Shown here in pieces: positions 9,051 through 18,355 of a stretch of 64,000 nt of DNA (within the stretch, counting starts at the first letter, position 1; each line of letters opens with the position of its first letter). Source of the DNA: Gallionella sp. UBA4121 (GTDB lineage: Bacteria > Pseudomonadota > Gammaproteobacteria > Burkholderiales > Gallionellaceae). A program made the translations under genes and the position numbers. The notes under the pieces are model-generated. The model saw nothing but the letters and a program-made list of their open reading frames with translations, made no database searches and was not told where the DNA came from. The stretch covers positions 1-64,000 of the forward strand of contig DFWZ01000050.1 in assembly GCA_002381565.1 (NCBI GenBank), written 5' to 3'.

Positions 9051-10179
9051 GCCCGCTATCCCCGGGACGGGCGCCAGGCAGCTCTGCCGCCACCCCTTTG
9101 CAGCATGCATCGAGCGTTTGCAGCAGCAGGTGTGGCGGCACGCCACTTACCAGCTCAGCCTGCCCAATCTTCCTGAGCAGTACAAAGCGCAGCTTGCCGC
9201 CCTCTACTTTTTTGTCGTGCCCCATATAATTCAGATAGTTTTCCGCACCCAGATCGGGGGCTGTAACAGGCAACAGCGCACGTTCAAATAGCCGGCGTAT
9301 GCGCGACACATCAGCAGCGCTTATCCAGCCTAAGCGCTGCGACAAATCAGCAGCCATCATTGTGCCTGCCGCAACACCTTCACCATGCAGCCAGTTGCCA
9401 TAGCCCATGCCAGACTCAATCGCATGGCCAAAGGTGTGACCCAGATTCAACAGGGCGCGCTCGCCGCTTTCGCGTTCATCCGCCGCCACCACCTCGGCCT
9501 TGTTCTGACAGCTGCGCATCACCGCATATTGCAGCGCTTCTGTGTCGCGCGCCAGCAACTTATCCATATTCTGTTCCAGCCATTCGAGAAAAGGCAGGTC
9601 GCGGATCAGACCATATTTGATCACTTCCGCCAGCCCCGCCGACAGCTCCTTGTCTGGCAAGGTATTCAGGGTGGCAATATCCGCCAGCACCAACTTCGGC
9701 TGGTAGAATGCGCCTATCATGTTCTTGCCGAGCGGATGGTTGATGCCGGTTTTGCCGCCCACCGAAGAATCCACCTGGGAGAGCAAGGTCGTCGGTATCT
9801 GGATGAACGGCACACCGCGCAAATAGGTCGCAGCAGCATATCCTGTCATATCACCGATGACACCGCCACCCAGTGCGATCAGCACTGTGCTGCGCTCGCA
9901 GCGATGAGTCAACAATGCATCGTAGATCAGGTTTAAAGTTTCGGATGTCTTATAGACTTCGCCATCCGGTAGAATAACAGACACACTGTGAACACCAATT
10001 TCCTGCAAGGTATACTGCAACGTCTCCAGATACAGCGGCGCTACCGTGGTATTGGTCACGATGGCAACGCGCTTGCGCGGCAGATGCGCTGACAACAAAT
10101 CCGAGTTTGCCAGCAAACCGCTGCCGATATGTATCGGATAACTCCGTTCGCCCAATCCTACTGTCAATGTTTTCATCAT
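9043..10179 (-). CDS. aroB: 3-dehydroquinate synthase
   Basis: Second step of the shikimate pathway: NAD- and metal-dependent cyclisation of DAHP to 3-dehydroquinate. The 378 residues contain the NAD-binding GGGVIGDMTGYAAATYLRG, the SSVGGKTGINHPLGKN active-site stretch, and the metal-binding histidines in HTFGHAIE and HGEGVAAG. The start overlaps the aroK stop in ATGATGA; either of two adjacent ATGs could be used. aroK-aroB-dgt form one tightly overlapped unit. Confidence 0.97.
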   Translation of the reverse strand: MMKTLTVGLGERSYPIHIGSGLLANSDLLSAHLPRKRVAIVTNTTVAPLYLETLQYTLQEIGVHSVSVILPDGEVYKTSETLNLIYDALLTHRCERSTVLIALGGGVIGDMTGYAAATYLRGVPFIQIPTTLLSQVDSSVGGKTGINHPLGKNMIGAFYQPKLVLADIATLNTLPDKELSAGLAEVIKYGLIRDLPFLEWLEQNMDKLLARDTEALQYAVMRSCQNKAEVVAADERESGERALLNLGHTFGHAIESGMGYGNWLHGEGVAAGTMMAADLSQRLGWISAADVSRIRRLFERALLPVTAPDLGAENYLNYMGHDKKVEGGKLRFVLLRKIGQAELVSGVPPHLLLQTLDACCKGVAAELPGARPGDSGHD

Positions 10180-10742
10180 TGGTTATTTTTCCGGTAGTTC
10201 TCGATTTCACTGACCAGCCTCAACATCAGGGCATGAACACTTTGCCTGCCGGTCGGCATCACAATGTCAGCCACCTGCTGGTAGAGCGCATCTCGCTGAA
10301 ACAGCAACTCGGCGAGCCTGGCATGCACATTTCCCGTTTGCAGCAAGGGGCGGTTTCTGTCATTCCGGGTGCGCAACCAGAGGTCGTGAACCCCGGCTTT
10401 CAAGTAAATGACAATGCCATTTTGCCGCATCATCGTGCGATTCTCATCGCTCAGAACGGCACCACCGCCGGTGGCCAGCACCAGATTGTCACGACCTACC
10501 AGCGCCTCCAGTGCGGCTGTTTCGCGCTGACGAAACCCTGACTCCCCCTCCACATCAAAGATATGCGGGATCGTCACTCCCGTGCGGTGCTGGATTTCCT
10601 CATCGCTATCCACAAACTCCTTATCCAGATGCTTTGCCAGAATGCGTCCCATGGTGGTTTTACCCGAGCCCATCATGCCCACCAGGATCAGGTTGCCTGA
10701 CTGGAATTTGCGACTACTGTCTTTTTCTGGGCTGTTTTGCAT
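10176..10742 (-). CDS. aroK: Shikimate kinase
   Basis: Phosphorylates shikimate at the 3-hydroxyl with ATP. The P-loop GMMGSGKTT lies at residues 22-30, followed by the DSDEEI shikimate/Mg2+ region and GGGAVL; R-rich NDRNRPLLQ is the lid. 188 aa, a little long at the N terminus (polar residues 1-15). It follows the pil operon by 75 bp, but a terminator between them suggests its own promoter. It overlaps aroB by 4 bp. Confidence 0.96.
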   Translation of the reverse strand: MQNSPEKDSSRKFQSGNLILVGMMGSGKTTMGRILAKHLDKEFVDSDEEIQHRTGVTIPHIFDVEGESGFRQRETAALEALVGRDNLVLATGGGAVLSDENRTMMRQNGIVIYLKAGVHDLWLRTRNDRNRPLLQTGNVHARLAELLFQRDALYQQVADIVMPTGRQSVHALMLRLVSEIENYRKNNQ

Positions 10743-10763
10743 AGTTCAGATTGTATACGATTC

Positions 10764-10791
10764 AATCAAAAGCCCGGACTGAGCCGGGCCT
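10764..10791 (-). terminator. Intrinsic terminator after pilQ
   Basis: On the minus strand a GCCCGG/CCGGGC stem with a short CTCAGT-type loop is followed directly by TTTTGATT. It sits 27-54 bp past the pilQ stop and separates the pilus operon from aroK. Confidence 0.7.
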
Positions 10792-10817
10792 TGATACCGC
10801 TATTTGCTGGTAAACAA

Positions 10818-13055
10818 TTAACGCAGGTTCAGCGCATCTTGCATGATTTTCGGCGAAAGGAAAACCAGCAGCTCATCCTTGACCGTTGTAACCGCCTTGC
10901 TCTTGAACAGGTAACCCAGGACAGGGATATCGCCCAGCAATGGGACTTTATTGACAATCGTGTTATCGCTCTGCGTATAGACGCCACCGATTACCACCGT
11001 CCCGCCATTTTCAACCAGCACTTTGGTGATAACTTTATTGGTGTTGATCGGAAGATTCCCTGAAATAGCGACGCCGCGTGAATCCTTGTTGACTTCCACC
11101 GTCATGTCCACGTTGTTATCCGGGGTGATCTTGGTCTTCACGCCGAGTCTCAACACTGCCTTCTTGAAAGAAACGGTATTGACCACAACACCACCAGCGA
11201 CTGTGCTGATTATGTAAGGAATTTCTTCACCCTGTTCGATTATCGCCCAATCCGCATCATTATTTTCACTCACCACACGCGGGTTTGAAATAATCTTTCC
11301 TACCTCATCCGACTGCATTGCATTCAATTCGATGTTCAGTACCTTGGAAGCTGCCGCGTTGAACAGGGCGAACTGGAACACACCCGCCGTAGGCCCCCCC
11401 AGGGTTGAAATCGGCAGATTGACGTTATTGGTATTCGGCGTCACCACCGAGCCTATCGTACCGGCCCCGTCAGCACCCGCACCAACCAGGCCTCCCCGTA
11501 GCCCCAGCACACCGTTTGCGCCACCATTCGCCGCAACAGGCGGGCCCGTGTAGCCGAGCCTTACCCCGAGATTTCTGGCAAACCCGTCGTGCGCCTGAAC
11601 TACCCGCGCCTCGATCAGCACCTGCTTGGCCGGCACATCGATCTGCTTGATCAACTTGCGTACATCATCCAGACGCGATGGCGTGTCCTTCACAAAAAGC
11701 GTATTGGTCCGAACATCCGCCATCGCGCTGCCGCGTTTGGACAGGATGCGCTGCAAAGAACCGCTATTCTGTGCAGTTCCCGGCTGCGCAGCGCCGGCCG
11801 GTGCAGCAGCCGACTGATCAGCGCCGCCTCCTGTCAGTGTCGCAGCAACAACCGTCGCCTTCTGGTATCCCAGCTGAAAACTCTCGGTGCGCAACTCTTC
11901 CAGCTCGGAAATTTCCTGGCGTGCAGTCAAATCATTTTTCTCAGATGTGGCCAGTTCGCCTATGGGCGCCACCTGGATCACATTGCCGTTTTTGCGCATG
12001 GCCAAACCACGGCTTTGCAGGATGATATCCAGCGCCTGATCCCACGGAACATCTTTCAGCCGCAAAGTCAGGTTGCCTGTCACGCTGTCGCTGATGACCA
12101 TATTCAACTCGGTAAAGTCCGCAATTACATTCAATGCTTCACGCACGGAAATATCCTGAAAATTAAGCGTCAGCTTTTCCCCGGCATAGCCAGGCTGACC
12201 GCCCTTGACCAGCTTGTTTGGATCTTCCACAAGCGGCTTCACTTCGATGATGAATTTATTGTCGGTTTGATAGGCGGCATGCTCCCACATTCCTTTGGGT
12301 TCAATCACCATACGGATATTGTCACCCTGCGCAAAGGTATCCATCGTCTGCACAGGCGTTGCAAAGTCGACCACATTCAGCTTGCGCTGCAAATTCTGCG
12401 GCAAATTGATTTTAAGGAAGTCAACAATCAGTTTGCTGCCCTGACGGTGGATATCGATGCCCACCCCGGGATCGGAAAGATCAACCTGAATGCGGCCTTC
12501 GCCATTTTTACCGCGACGAAAATCCACATTATTCAAGGTATGCTTTTGCACTCCCTTGCGGGCATCGGCAAAGCGCGTAATCGTCTCAACCTGCGCCGCA
12601 GCCTTGGCATGCAAGGTAATCAGCACGTTATTCCCATCGATACGGGTATCGTAGGCCAGCATATGGTCGAGATTGATGACCAGCCGTGTGCGTGCGCCGG
12701 CCTGGACAATATTGGCACTGCGCAAATCACCGATGGCAAACTCCTGCGTAGTTTTGCCCAGGCCATTTGCCGTATTTGGAAAGTCCAAAGCAATACGGGC
12801 CGGCATGTTGATGGTAAATCCGGCTGGCACACTCGGCAGAGGCTCCGCCAGCTCCACCTTGATCACGGTCGTACCCGCACCAGGTTCGCTCACGCTCAAT
12901 GCGGTAATTTTGTTCTGCGTTTCGGCCTGAACCTGAACCATACCGAAAATCATCAGCAAGCCCAGCAGTCGAAACGCGCCTTTAACCAGCGAATTCCATC
13001 CAAAGTGACCGCGTAAAGCGTCTGTTTGCAGATTCATAATCGTGTCCTGTTCCAT
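10818..13055 (-). CDS. pilQ: Type IV pilus secretin PilQ
   Basis: Outer-membrane multimeric channel through which the type IV pilus fibre leaves the cell. 745 aa with a signal peptide (hydrophobic stretch around 25-40, likely cleavage after VQVQA at residue 44), tandem AMIN-type peptidoglycan-binding regions to about 260, an STN/secretin N-domain around 290-340, a Gly/Ala-rich linker near 410-430 and the conserved secretin core (VLIEARVVQA through VPLLGDIPVLGYLFKS) at the C terminus. Last gene of pilMNOPQ, 15 bp behind pilP, with GGGAG before the start. Confidence 0.96.
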   Translation of the reverse strand: MEQDTIMNLQTDALRGHFGWNSLVKGAFRLLGLLMIFGMVQVQAETQNKITALSVSEPGAGTTVIKVELAEPLPSVPAGFTINMPARIALDFPNTANGLGKTTQEFAIGDLRSANIVQAGARTRLVINLDHMLAYDTRIDGNNVLITLHAKAAAQVETITRFADARKGVQKHTLNNVDFRRGKNGEGRIQVDLSDPGVGIDIHRQGSKLIVDFLKINLPQNLQRKLNVVDFATPVQTMDTFAQGDNIRMVIEPKGMWEHAAYQTDNKFIIEVKPLVEDPNKLVKGGQPGYAGEKLTLNFQDISVREALNVIADFTELNMVISDSVTGNLTLRLKDVPWDQALDIILQSRGLAMRKNGNVIQVAPIGELATSEKNDLTARQEISELEELRTESFQLGYQKATVVAATLTGGGADQSAAAPAGAAQPGTAQNSGSLQRILSKRGSAMADVRTNTLFVKDTPSRLDDVRKLIKQIDVPAKQVLIEARVVQAHDGFARNLGVRLGYTGPPVAANGGANGVLGLRGGLVGAGADGAGTIGSVVTPNTNNVNLPISTLGGPTAGVFQFALFNAAASKVLNIELNAMQSDEVGKIISNPRVVSENNDADWAIIEQGEEIPYIISTVAGGVVVNTVSFKKAVLRLGVKTKITPDNNVDMTVEVNKDSRGVAISGNLPINTNKVITKVLVENGGTVVIGGVYTQSDNTIVNKVPLLGDIPVLGYLFKSKAVTTVKDELLVFLSPKIMQDALNLR

Positions 13056-13070
13056 TGCGTTACTCCCTAA

Positions 13071-13580
13071 TCATTCAAGTAATTGCAGACTGCTGATGCG
13101 CTCAGTCCAGTCTCCGGTGCTGTCTTGCACCTCTTCCTTAATCTGGATTTCCGTATCTGTTATCTTTTGTATCAGACCGAAATTCATGCCTATGTAGTTA
13201 CCCACCTTGACCTGATAAAGCTTTTTGTCAGGCGCACGCACGACCGCGTAGCCTACCCGCGCCTTGTTCACATAGCCGACCATTTTCAAACTTTCCAGCG
13301 GAAATTCTTCCAGAGCCTCCCGGGGACGATTCATATCGGGCTCATTTTGCCCGCGCTTACCCGCAGGATTGGCTTCAGGTTTGCGCGGCTTGAACGGATC
13401 GGCCAGATTTGTATCATTGACATACGCAAAAGGCTCATACAGCTTTACATTAGGCGGCGGCTCAATTTTTCCGCGCAAATCCGCGCCGGAGTTTTTGACA
13501 AAATCACGCAGATCTTCAAACTCATTGCCGCCACAACCGGCCAGTAAAACACTTGCAAGCGCCAGACAGATTAGCTTCAT
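13071..13580 (-). CDS. pilP: Type IV pilus inner-membrane lipoprotein PilP
   Basis: Periplasmic lipoprotein linking the PilN/PilO alignment subcomplex to the PilQ secretin. The lipobox LLAGC puts the lipidated cysteine at residue 16; the rest is a Pro-rich disordered linker followed by the beta-sandwich HR domain (LKMVGYVNKARVGYAVVRAPD and KVGNYIGMNFG). 169 aa, normal for the family. It overlaps pilO by 4 bp (ATGA). Confidence 0.95.
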   Translation of the reverse strand: MKLICLALASVLLAGCGGNEFEDLRDFVKNSGADLRGKIEPPPNVKLYEPFAYVNDTNLADPFKPRKPEANPAGKRGQNEPDMNRPREALEEFPLESLKMVGYVNKARVGYAVVRAPDKKLYQVKVGNYIGMNFGLIQKITDTEIQIKEEVQDSTGDWTERISSLQLLE

Positions 13581-14209
13581 TTATTGGCTCCCGCCGGCTT
13601 GGCGGCCTTCTTTTGCGCCGCAATCTCTTCTTCATCCAGATAACGGAATGTTTTCGCAACAGCCTCCATCGTCAGCCCCCCGCCACTCGCATTCGGCGTA
13701 ATAGAGATGTCATTGAGCGTTACAATCCGCGGCAGCATGGAAATATCACTGGCAAATCTCCCCAGATCGTCGTAGTTACCTGTCACCTTGATGGCGATCG
13801 GTTGTTCCGCAAACGACCCCTGTATGCTTTCAGCACCCGGACGGAATAAATCGAACTGTAATCCACGGCCCAATCCAGCCTGATTAATATCCGTCAGCAG
13901 TGCATCCATTTCCGACTTGTTCGGCAACTGTTTGAGCAGGGCGCCAAATGATTCCTGCGTTTCTAACAACTGCTTCCTGATAAGGTCGAGGTTGACCGCC
14001 TGTCTTTTCTTGGAGAGGAACGTTTCCTTGAGGGTGACTTCTTTCTGCTTTGCACTTTTCAAACTATCCCATTGATCCTGCCAGTCGAGCAGTGCGCCCG
14101 CCATGACCACGGCAACAAACATCACCGCAAAGGCCATCAGTTTTGCCGGCCATGGCCATGCACCAGGGGTTTTAGGGTTAAGATTCTTCAAATCATCTAA
14201 GGTCATCAT
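13577..14209 (-). CDS. pilO: Type IV pilus assembly protein PilO
   Basis: Bitopic inner-membrane protein that pairs with PilN in the pilus alignment subcomplex. Short cytoplasmic N terminus, one membrane helix at about residues 22-43 (LMAFAVMFVAVVMAGALL), a coiled coil, then a ferredoxin-like periplasmic domain. 210 aa. It starts 5 bp behind pilN and overlaps pilP by 4 bp. The C-terminal AAQKKAAKPAGANK tail is low complexity. Confidence 0.94.
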   Translation of the reverse strand: MMTLDDLKNLNPKTPGAWPWPAKLMAFAVMFVAVVMAGALLDWQDQWDSLKSAKQKEVTLKETFLSKKRQAVNLDLIRKQLLETQESFGALLKQLPNKSEMDALLTDINQAGLGRGLQFDLFRPGAESIQGSFAEQPIAIKVTGNYDDLGRFASDISMLPRIVTLNDISITPNASGGGLTMEAVAKTFRYLDEEEIAAQKKAAKPAGANK

Positions 14210-14214
14210 GACAC

Positions 14215-14796
14215 CTAATTCCTTCCTGCGACAGGCTTGGCGACATTGGCTCCCAGCAACTTGGTCAGGTTGAAGGTCAGGGTAAACTCACTGACTCGCG
14301 CACCATTCGCCGTAGTCGCATGTATTTCAACCAGCGCGGGGGATTCCAGCCAGGGCGAATCTTCAACTGCTCGCATCAGCGTCGACACCCGCGCATTTGA
14401 TTGCGCGTAGCCGACCAGATTGACGGAATCACCACTTTGCTTGATTGTCTTGATGTAAACACCCTCAGGTAAAATACGCAGCATCTGATCGAGCAAATGC
14501 ACCACACGGGAACGATCGCTTTGCAATTTTTCAACCGCATCCTTGCGTTCCAGCAGCGACTTGGTTTGTTCACGCAGCTTTCTGATTTCGCTAATCTGTT
14601 TGTCCAGTATTGCCGTTTCCTGTTCCAGATAAGCATTGCGACGGTTCTGGTAATCTATTTGCGTGGCGATCGCTGCATGCACCAGCCCCCACACCAGCGC
14701 AGCCAGCAGCAATGAAAGAATACTCAGACTGATAAATTGTACTTGTCTGGCGCGCCGCTTTTCTTCGCGATGCGGCAATAAATTTATGCGTATCAT
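14215..14796 (-). CDS. pilN: Type IV pilus assembly protein PilN
   Basis: Inner-membrane partner of PilO whose N terminus docks in the groove of cytoplasmic PilM. The family hallmark INLLPHREEKRRARQ lies at residues 4-18, followed by one membrane helix (about 23-45), a coiled coil and a periplasmic ferredoxin-like domain. 193 aa. The ATG overlaps the pilM stop by 4 bp. Confidence 0.95.
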   Translation of the reverse strand: MIRINLLPHREEKRRARQVQFISLSILSLLLAALVWGLVHAAIATQIDYQNRRNAYLEQETAILDKQISEIRKLREQTKSLLERKDAVEKLQSDRSRVVHLLDQMLRILPEGVYIKTIKQSGDSVNLVGYAQSNARVSTLMRAVEDSPWLESPALVEIHATTANGARVSEFTLTFNLTKLLGANVAKPVAGRN

Positions 14797-15893
14797 GATG
14801 GGTCAAACCTCCGCATAGCCAGACCGCAGGCGACGATTAACGCCGGCGCATCCGCCTGCAATTGGCGGCTTTTTACTCTGCTGGACAGCGTCATCAGCGC
14901 AAACGGATTCGCCACCATGGTGCTTACCTGCGTGCGAGTGGCAACTGCGTCGTCCAGTCCGGGCAATACAGCACTGCCGCCTGCCAACACGATGTAATCA
15001 ACTTCATTGTATTGCGAAGAGGTAAAAAAGAACTGGAGTGCGCGCGCAATTTCCATGACCAGACTCTCGCGAAATGGCGACAATACGTCACTCTCATAAT
15101 TATCCGGCAACCCCCCGCTGCGCTTGGCCGCCTCAGCCTGCTCAGCCGTTAGCCCGAACATGTTTTGAATTTGCTGGGTCAATTGCTCGCCGCCAATTTG
15201 CTGGTCGCGCGTATAAATTGATGTTCCGTTGCGCAATACATTGACATTCATCACCGTCGCGCCGACGTCGATCAATGCCACGCATTTGTCTTCAGCGTTA
15301 TCAGGCAGTTGCGCCCGTATTTGTGAAAACGCGGTTTCAGCCGCATAGGGCTCCACGTCCACAACCACCACATTAAGGCCTGCCTGTTGAGCCGCAGCCA
15401 CTCTGTCTTCGACATTTGCCTTGCGTGAGGCGGCAAGCAACACTTCCACTTCATCTGCATTGCCCGGCGCCGGACCCAGCACCTGAAAATCCAGGTTCAC
15501 CTCTTCGAGTGCGAATGGAATATATTGGTTTGCCTCGGATTCGACCTGATATTCCATGTCTTCATCCCGCATACCGGCTGGCAACAGAATTTTTTTGGTA
15601 ATAACGGCCGCAGCCGGAAGCGCCACACTGACATTTTTTATTTTTGTGCCCAGGTGTTTCCAGGCCCGCTGCAGCGTCTCAGCTAACGCGTCCAGATTAT
15701 TGATATTGCCGTCGCTGACCGCATCTTTCGGCAACGTCTCTATGGCATAGCGCTCGACGATATAGCCCGAACTATTTGGCGCATAACTGAGTTCAACCAA
15801 TTTAACCGCTGATGAACTGATATCCACCCCAATCATAGGTGGCGTTTTGGACTGGAAAAAATCCAGCAGAATATCAAAATTTACTTTTGGCAT
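14793..15893 (-). CDS. pilM: Type IV pilus assembly protein PilM
   Basis: Cytoplasmic actin-like ATP-binding protein (FtsA/PilM fold) that connects the pilus motor with PilN. The nucleotide-binding motif GVDISSSAVKLVELS is near residue 22, the second phosphate motif CVALIDVGATVMNV near 205 and the adenosine motif IVLAGGSAVLPGLDDA near 300. 366 aa. First gene of pilMNOPQ, divergent from mrcA. Confidence 0.96.
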   Translation of the reverse strand: MPKVNFDILLDFFQSKTPPMIGVDISSSAVKLVELSYAPNSSGYIVERYAIETLPKDAVSDGNINNLDALAETLQRAWKHLGTKIKNVSVALPAAAVITKKILLPAGMRDEDMEYQVESEANQYIPFALEEVNLDFQVLGPAPGNADEVEVLLAASRKANVEDRVAAAQQAGLNVVVVDVEPYAAETAFSQIRAQLPDNAEDKCVALIDVGATVMNVNVLRNGTSIYTRDQQIGGEQLTQQIQNMFGLTAEQAEAAKRSGGLPDNYESDVLSPFRESLVMEIARALQFFFTSSQYNEVDYIVLAGGSAVLPGLDDAVATRTQVSTMVANPFALMTLSSRVKSRQLQADAPALIVACGLAMRRFDPS

Positions 15894-15912
15894 AGGCCGT
15901 TCGGAACTGTTC

Positions 15913-15991
15913 CGTATAAAGTGGTTGAAATCCTAACAACAACTGCCAGTACTGTAAAGGCGTTTTTAGGTGCGCATTTATCTCGTATAAT
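15913..15991. promoter_or_regulatory. Divergent promoter region of pilM and mrcA
   Basis: Leftward: TTGTTG (15937-15942) and TATACG (15913-15918) on the minus strand, 18 bp apart, a plausible pilM promoter. Rightward: a perfect TATAAT at 15986-15991 ahead of mrcA, but with only a poor -35. The whole 15894-16043 gap holds nothing else that I recognise. Confidence 0.4.
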
Positions 15992-16043
15992 CTGTGCGCC
16001 TGTTGAACAATACCATTATTAATTATTCTTGAACAACTATTCA

Positions 16044-18353
16044 ATGTCTACACGCCGCTGGCTCCTCCCCTTCATTCTCGTGCTCACGCTGATTTTATTG
16101 CCCATGTTTTTGCTCGGCATGGCAGTGCTCCTGACCTACCCGACACTGCCATCCCTGGAGGTGCTGACCGACTACCACCCGAAAGTGCCGCTGCGCATCT
16201 ACAGCGCGGAAGGCACCTTGCTGGGCGAATTTGGTGAAGAGCGCAGGGCGCTGGTTAAAATTGCCGACGTTCCCGACGACATGAAACATGCCATCCTCGC
16301 CGCCGAAGATGATCGGTTTTATCAACATGGCGGCGTGGACTATATGGGTGTGATGCGCGCAGCATTATCGAACTTTACGGCCGGGGGTTCCAAACAGGGC
16401 GCCAGCACCATCACTATGCAGGTTGCGCGTAATTTTTTCCTGTCCAAGGAAAAAACCTTCACGCGCAAATTCAACGAGATGCTGCTTGCCTTCAAGATTG
16501 AACACTTCCTCTCCAAAGATGAAATCCTGCAGCTTTACATCAACCAGATTTACCTGGGACAACGTTCCTACGGCTTCGCGGCGGCGGCGCAAATCTATTT
16601 CGGCAAACCCCTCAATCAGCTTTCGATAGCCGAAGCCGCAATGCTCGCCGGTTTACCCAAAGCGCCTTCCAGTTACAACCCCGTCGTCAATCCAAAACGG
16701 GCAAAATTGCGCCAGCTTTATGTGTTGCGGCGCATGCATGAGCTGCATTTCATCACCGACGACCAGTTCAAATTGGCGCAAAACCAGCCCATCGTCGCCA
16801 AACACGGCAATCAGGAATTTCCGGTCAAATCGGACTATTTAACTGAAATGGTGCGCCAGGCGATGTATCAAAAGTACCAGGACAGCGCCTACACTGAGGG
16901 CCTCAAGGTTTACACCACCATCCGCCAGCTGGACCAGGTCGCCGCTTATCAGGCGGTACGCAAAGGGGTGCTCGAGTATGACCGGCGCCATGGCTATCGC
17001 GGGCCGGAAGGCTTCGTTGATTTGCAACAGGACAGCAGCGAAGAATATCTGGAGGAGTCCTTGCAGGACTCCACAGACAACGACGACTTGCTTCCCGCCG
17101 TAGTGCTGGCCGTGTCCGCAACCCAGATCCAGGCTTATTGCAAGGGTGGTGAACGTATCACGATCAGCGGTGAAGGCTTGCGTTTTGCGCTGCGCGCCTT
17201 GACCGACAAGGTTGCGCTCAATCAGCGCATCGTGGCCGGCTCCATCATCCGTGCGCAGAAAAACGATCAGGGCGTCTGGCAAATCAGCCAGCTTCCACAG
17301 GTTGAAGCGGCGTTCGTTTCCGGGAATCCGCTCGATGGCGCCATCTATTCACTGGTAGGCGGTTTCGACTTCAATCACAATCAGTTCAATCACATCACAC
17401 AGGCCTGGCGCCAGCCCGGCTCCAGCTTCAAACCCTTTATCTATTCCGCCGCGCTCGAGAAGGGTTTCACGCCTGCTACCATCATCAATGATGCGCCACT
17501 GACGTTCGGTGCCGATCAGACCGGCAGCACGCCCTGGGAGCCGAAAAATTACGATGGGAAATATGAAGGGCCCATGCGCATGCGCGAAGCACTCATTCAT
17601 TCCAAGAATCTGGTTTCGATACGCATCCTGCAATCCATCACGCCGGCCTATGCGCAGGATTACATCACCAAGTTCGGTTTCGATGCCGACAAGCACCCGC
17701 CTTATCTGACCATGGCGCTGGGCGCCGGATCGGTCACGCCGTTACAGATGCTGACCGGTTATTCCGTATTTGCCAACGGCGGTTTCCGCACAAGCCCCTA
17801 CTACATCAAGCGCATCGAGGATGCACAAGGCCGCGTGCTCAGTCAAACCACACCTGTCGTAGCGAATGAAGGGGCGGAGCAAGTCATCGATGTGCGCAAT
17901 GCCTACACCATGGTCAGCATGATGCAGGACGTGGTCAAGCATGGCACCGGCATACACGCCATGCAACTTGGCCGTCAGGATCTGGCCGGCAAAACCGGCA
18001 CCACCAGCGACTCGATCGATGCATGGTTTTGTGGCTTTCAGCCGACCGTGGTGGGCATTTCCTGGATGGGATTCGACCAGCCACGCAGTCTGGGCGGCAA
18101 GGAAACCGGCGGTGGCGCGGCTCTGCCGATATGGATGGGCTACATGGAAAAAGTTCTCAAAGGTGTTCCGGAGGCCGAGTACAGCATGCCGGACAACATG
18201 GTCGCCGTGCGCATCAATAATAACGGCCGTCGTGATATAAACGGGACACGCGAAGAATATTTTTACAAGGAAAATGAGCCCGGTGCGCAGCCCGCTCCGG
18301 TACCCGCTGAAGCGGAAAAACTGCCCGGCACAATCAAGGATCAGCTGCTCTGA
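16044..18353 (+). CDS. mrcA: Penicillin-binding protein 1A, bifunctional class A
   Basis: Inner-membrane peptidoglycan glycosyltransferase/transpeptidase. N-terminal membrane anchor at residues 8-31; GT51 catalytic glutamate E88 in ILAAEDDRFYQHGGVD; an OB-like insert around 300-420; transpeptidase SSFK with nucleophile S460, then SKN and KTGTTS. Counted from ATG at 16044 it has 769 residues; an in-frame TTG at 16029 would add five. Its placement opposite pilMNOPQ is common in beta- and gammaproteobacteria. The ribosome-binding site is weak for both starts. Confidence 0.95.
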   Translation: MSTRRWLLPFILVLTLILLPMFLLGMAVLLTYPTLPSLEVLTDYHPKVPLRIYSAEGTLLGEFGEERRALVKIADVPDDMKHAILAAEDDRFYQHGGVDYMGVMRAALSNFTAGGSKQGASTITMQVARNFFLSKEKTFTRKFNEMLLAFKIEHFLSKDEILQLYINQIYLGQRSYGFAAAAQIYFGKPLNQLSIAEAAMLAGLPKAPSSYNPVVNPKRAKLRQLYVLRRMHELHFITDDQFKLAQNQPIVAKHGNQEFPVKSDYLTEMVRQAMYQKYQDSAYTEGLKVYTTIRQLDQVAAYQAVRKGVLEYDRRHGYRGPEGFVDLQQDSSEEYLEESLQDSTDNDDLLPAVVLAVSATQIQAYCKGGERITISGEGLRFALRALTDKVALNQRIVAGSIIRAQKNDQGVWQISQLPQVEAAFVSGNPLDGAIYSLVGGFDFNHNQFNHITQAWRQPGSSFKPFIYSAALEKGFTPATIINDAPLTFGADQTGSTPWEPKNYDGKYEGPMRMREALIHSKNLVSIRILQSITPAYAQDYITKFGFDADKHPPYLTMALGAGSVTPLQMLTGYSVFANGGFRTSPYYIKRIEDAQGRVLSQTTPVVANEGAEQVIDVRNAYTMVSMMQDVVKHGTGIHAMQLGRQDLAGKTGTTSDSIDAWFCGFQPTVVGISWMGFDQPRSLGGKETGGGAALPIWMGYMEKVLKGVPEAEYSMPDNMVAVRINNNGRRDINGTREEYFYKENEPGAQPAPVPAEAEKLPGTIKDQLL

Positions 18354-18355
18354 TC

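Noticed and set aside
7950..9176. 408-aa plus-strand frame opposite dgt
   Set aside because: Antisense shadow; the HD-domain protein has all family motifs.
11589..13016. 475-aa plus-strand frame opposite pilQ
   Set aside because: Shadow of the GC-biased codons of pilQ; the secretin on the other strand is certain.
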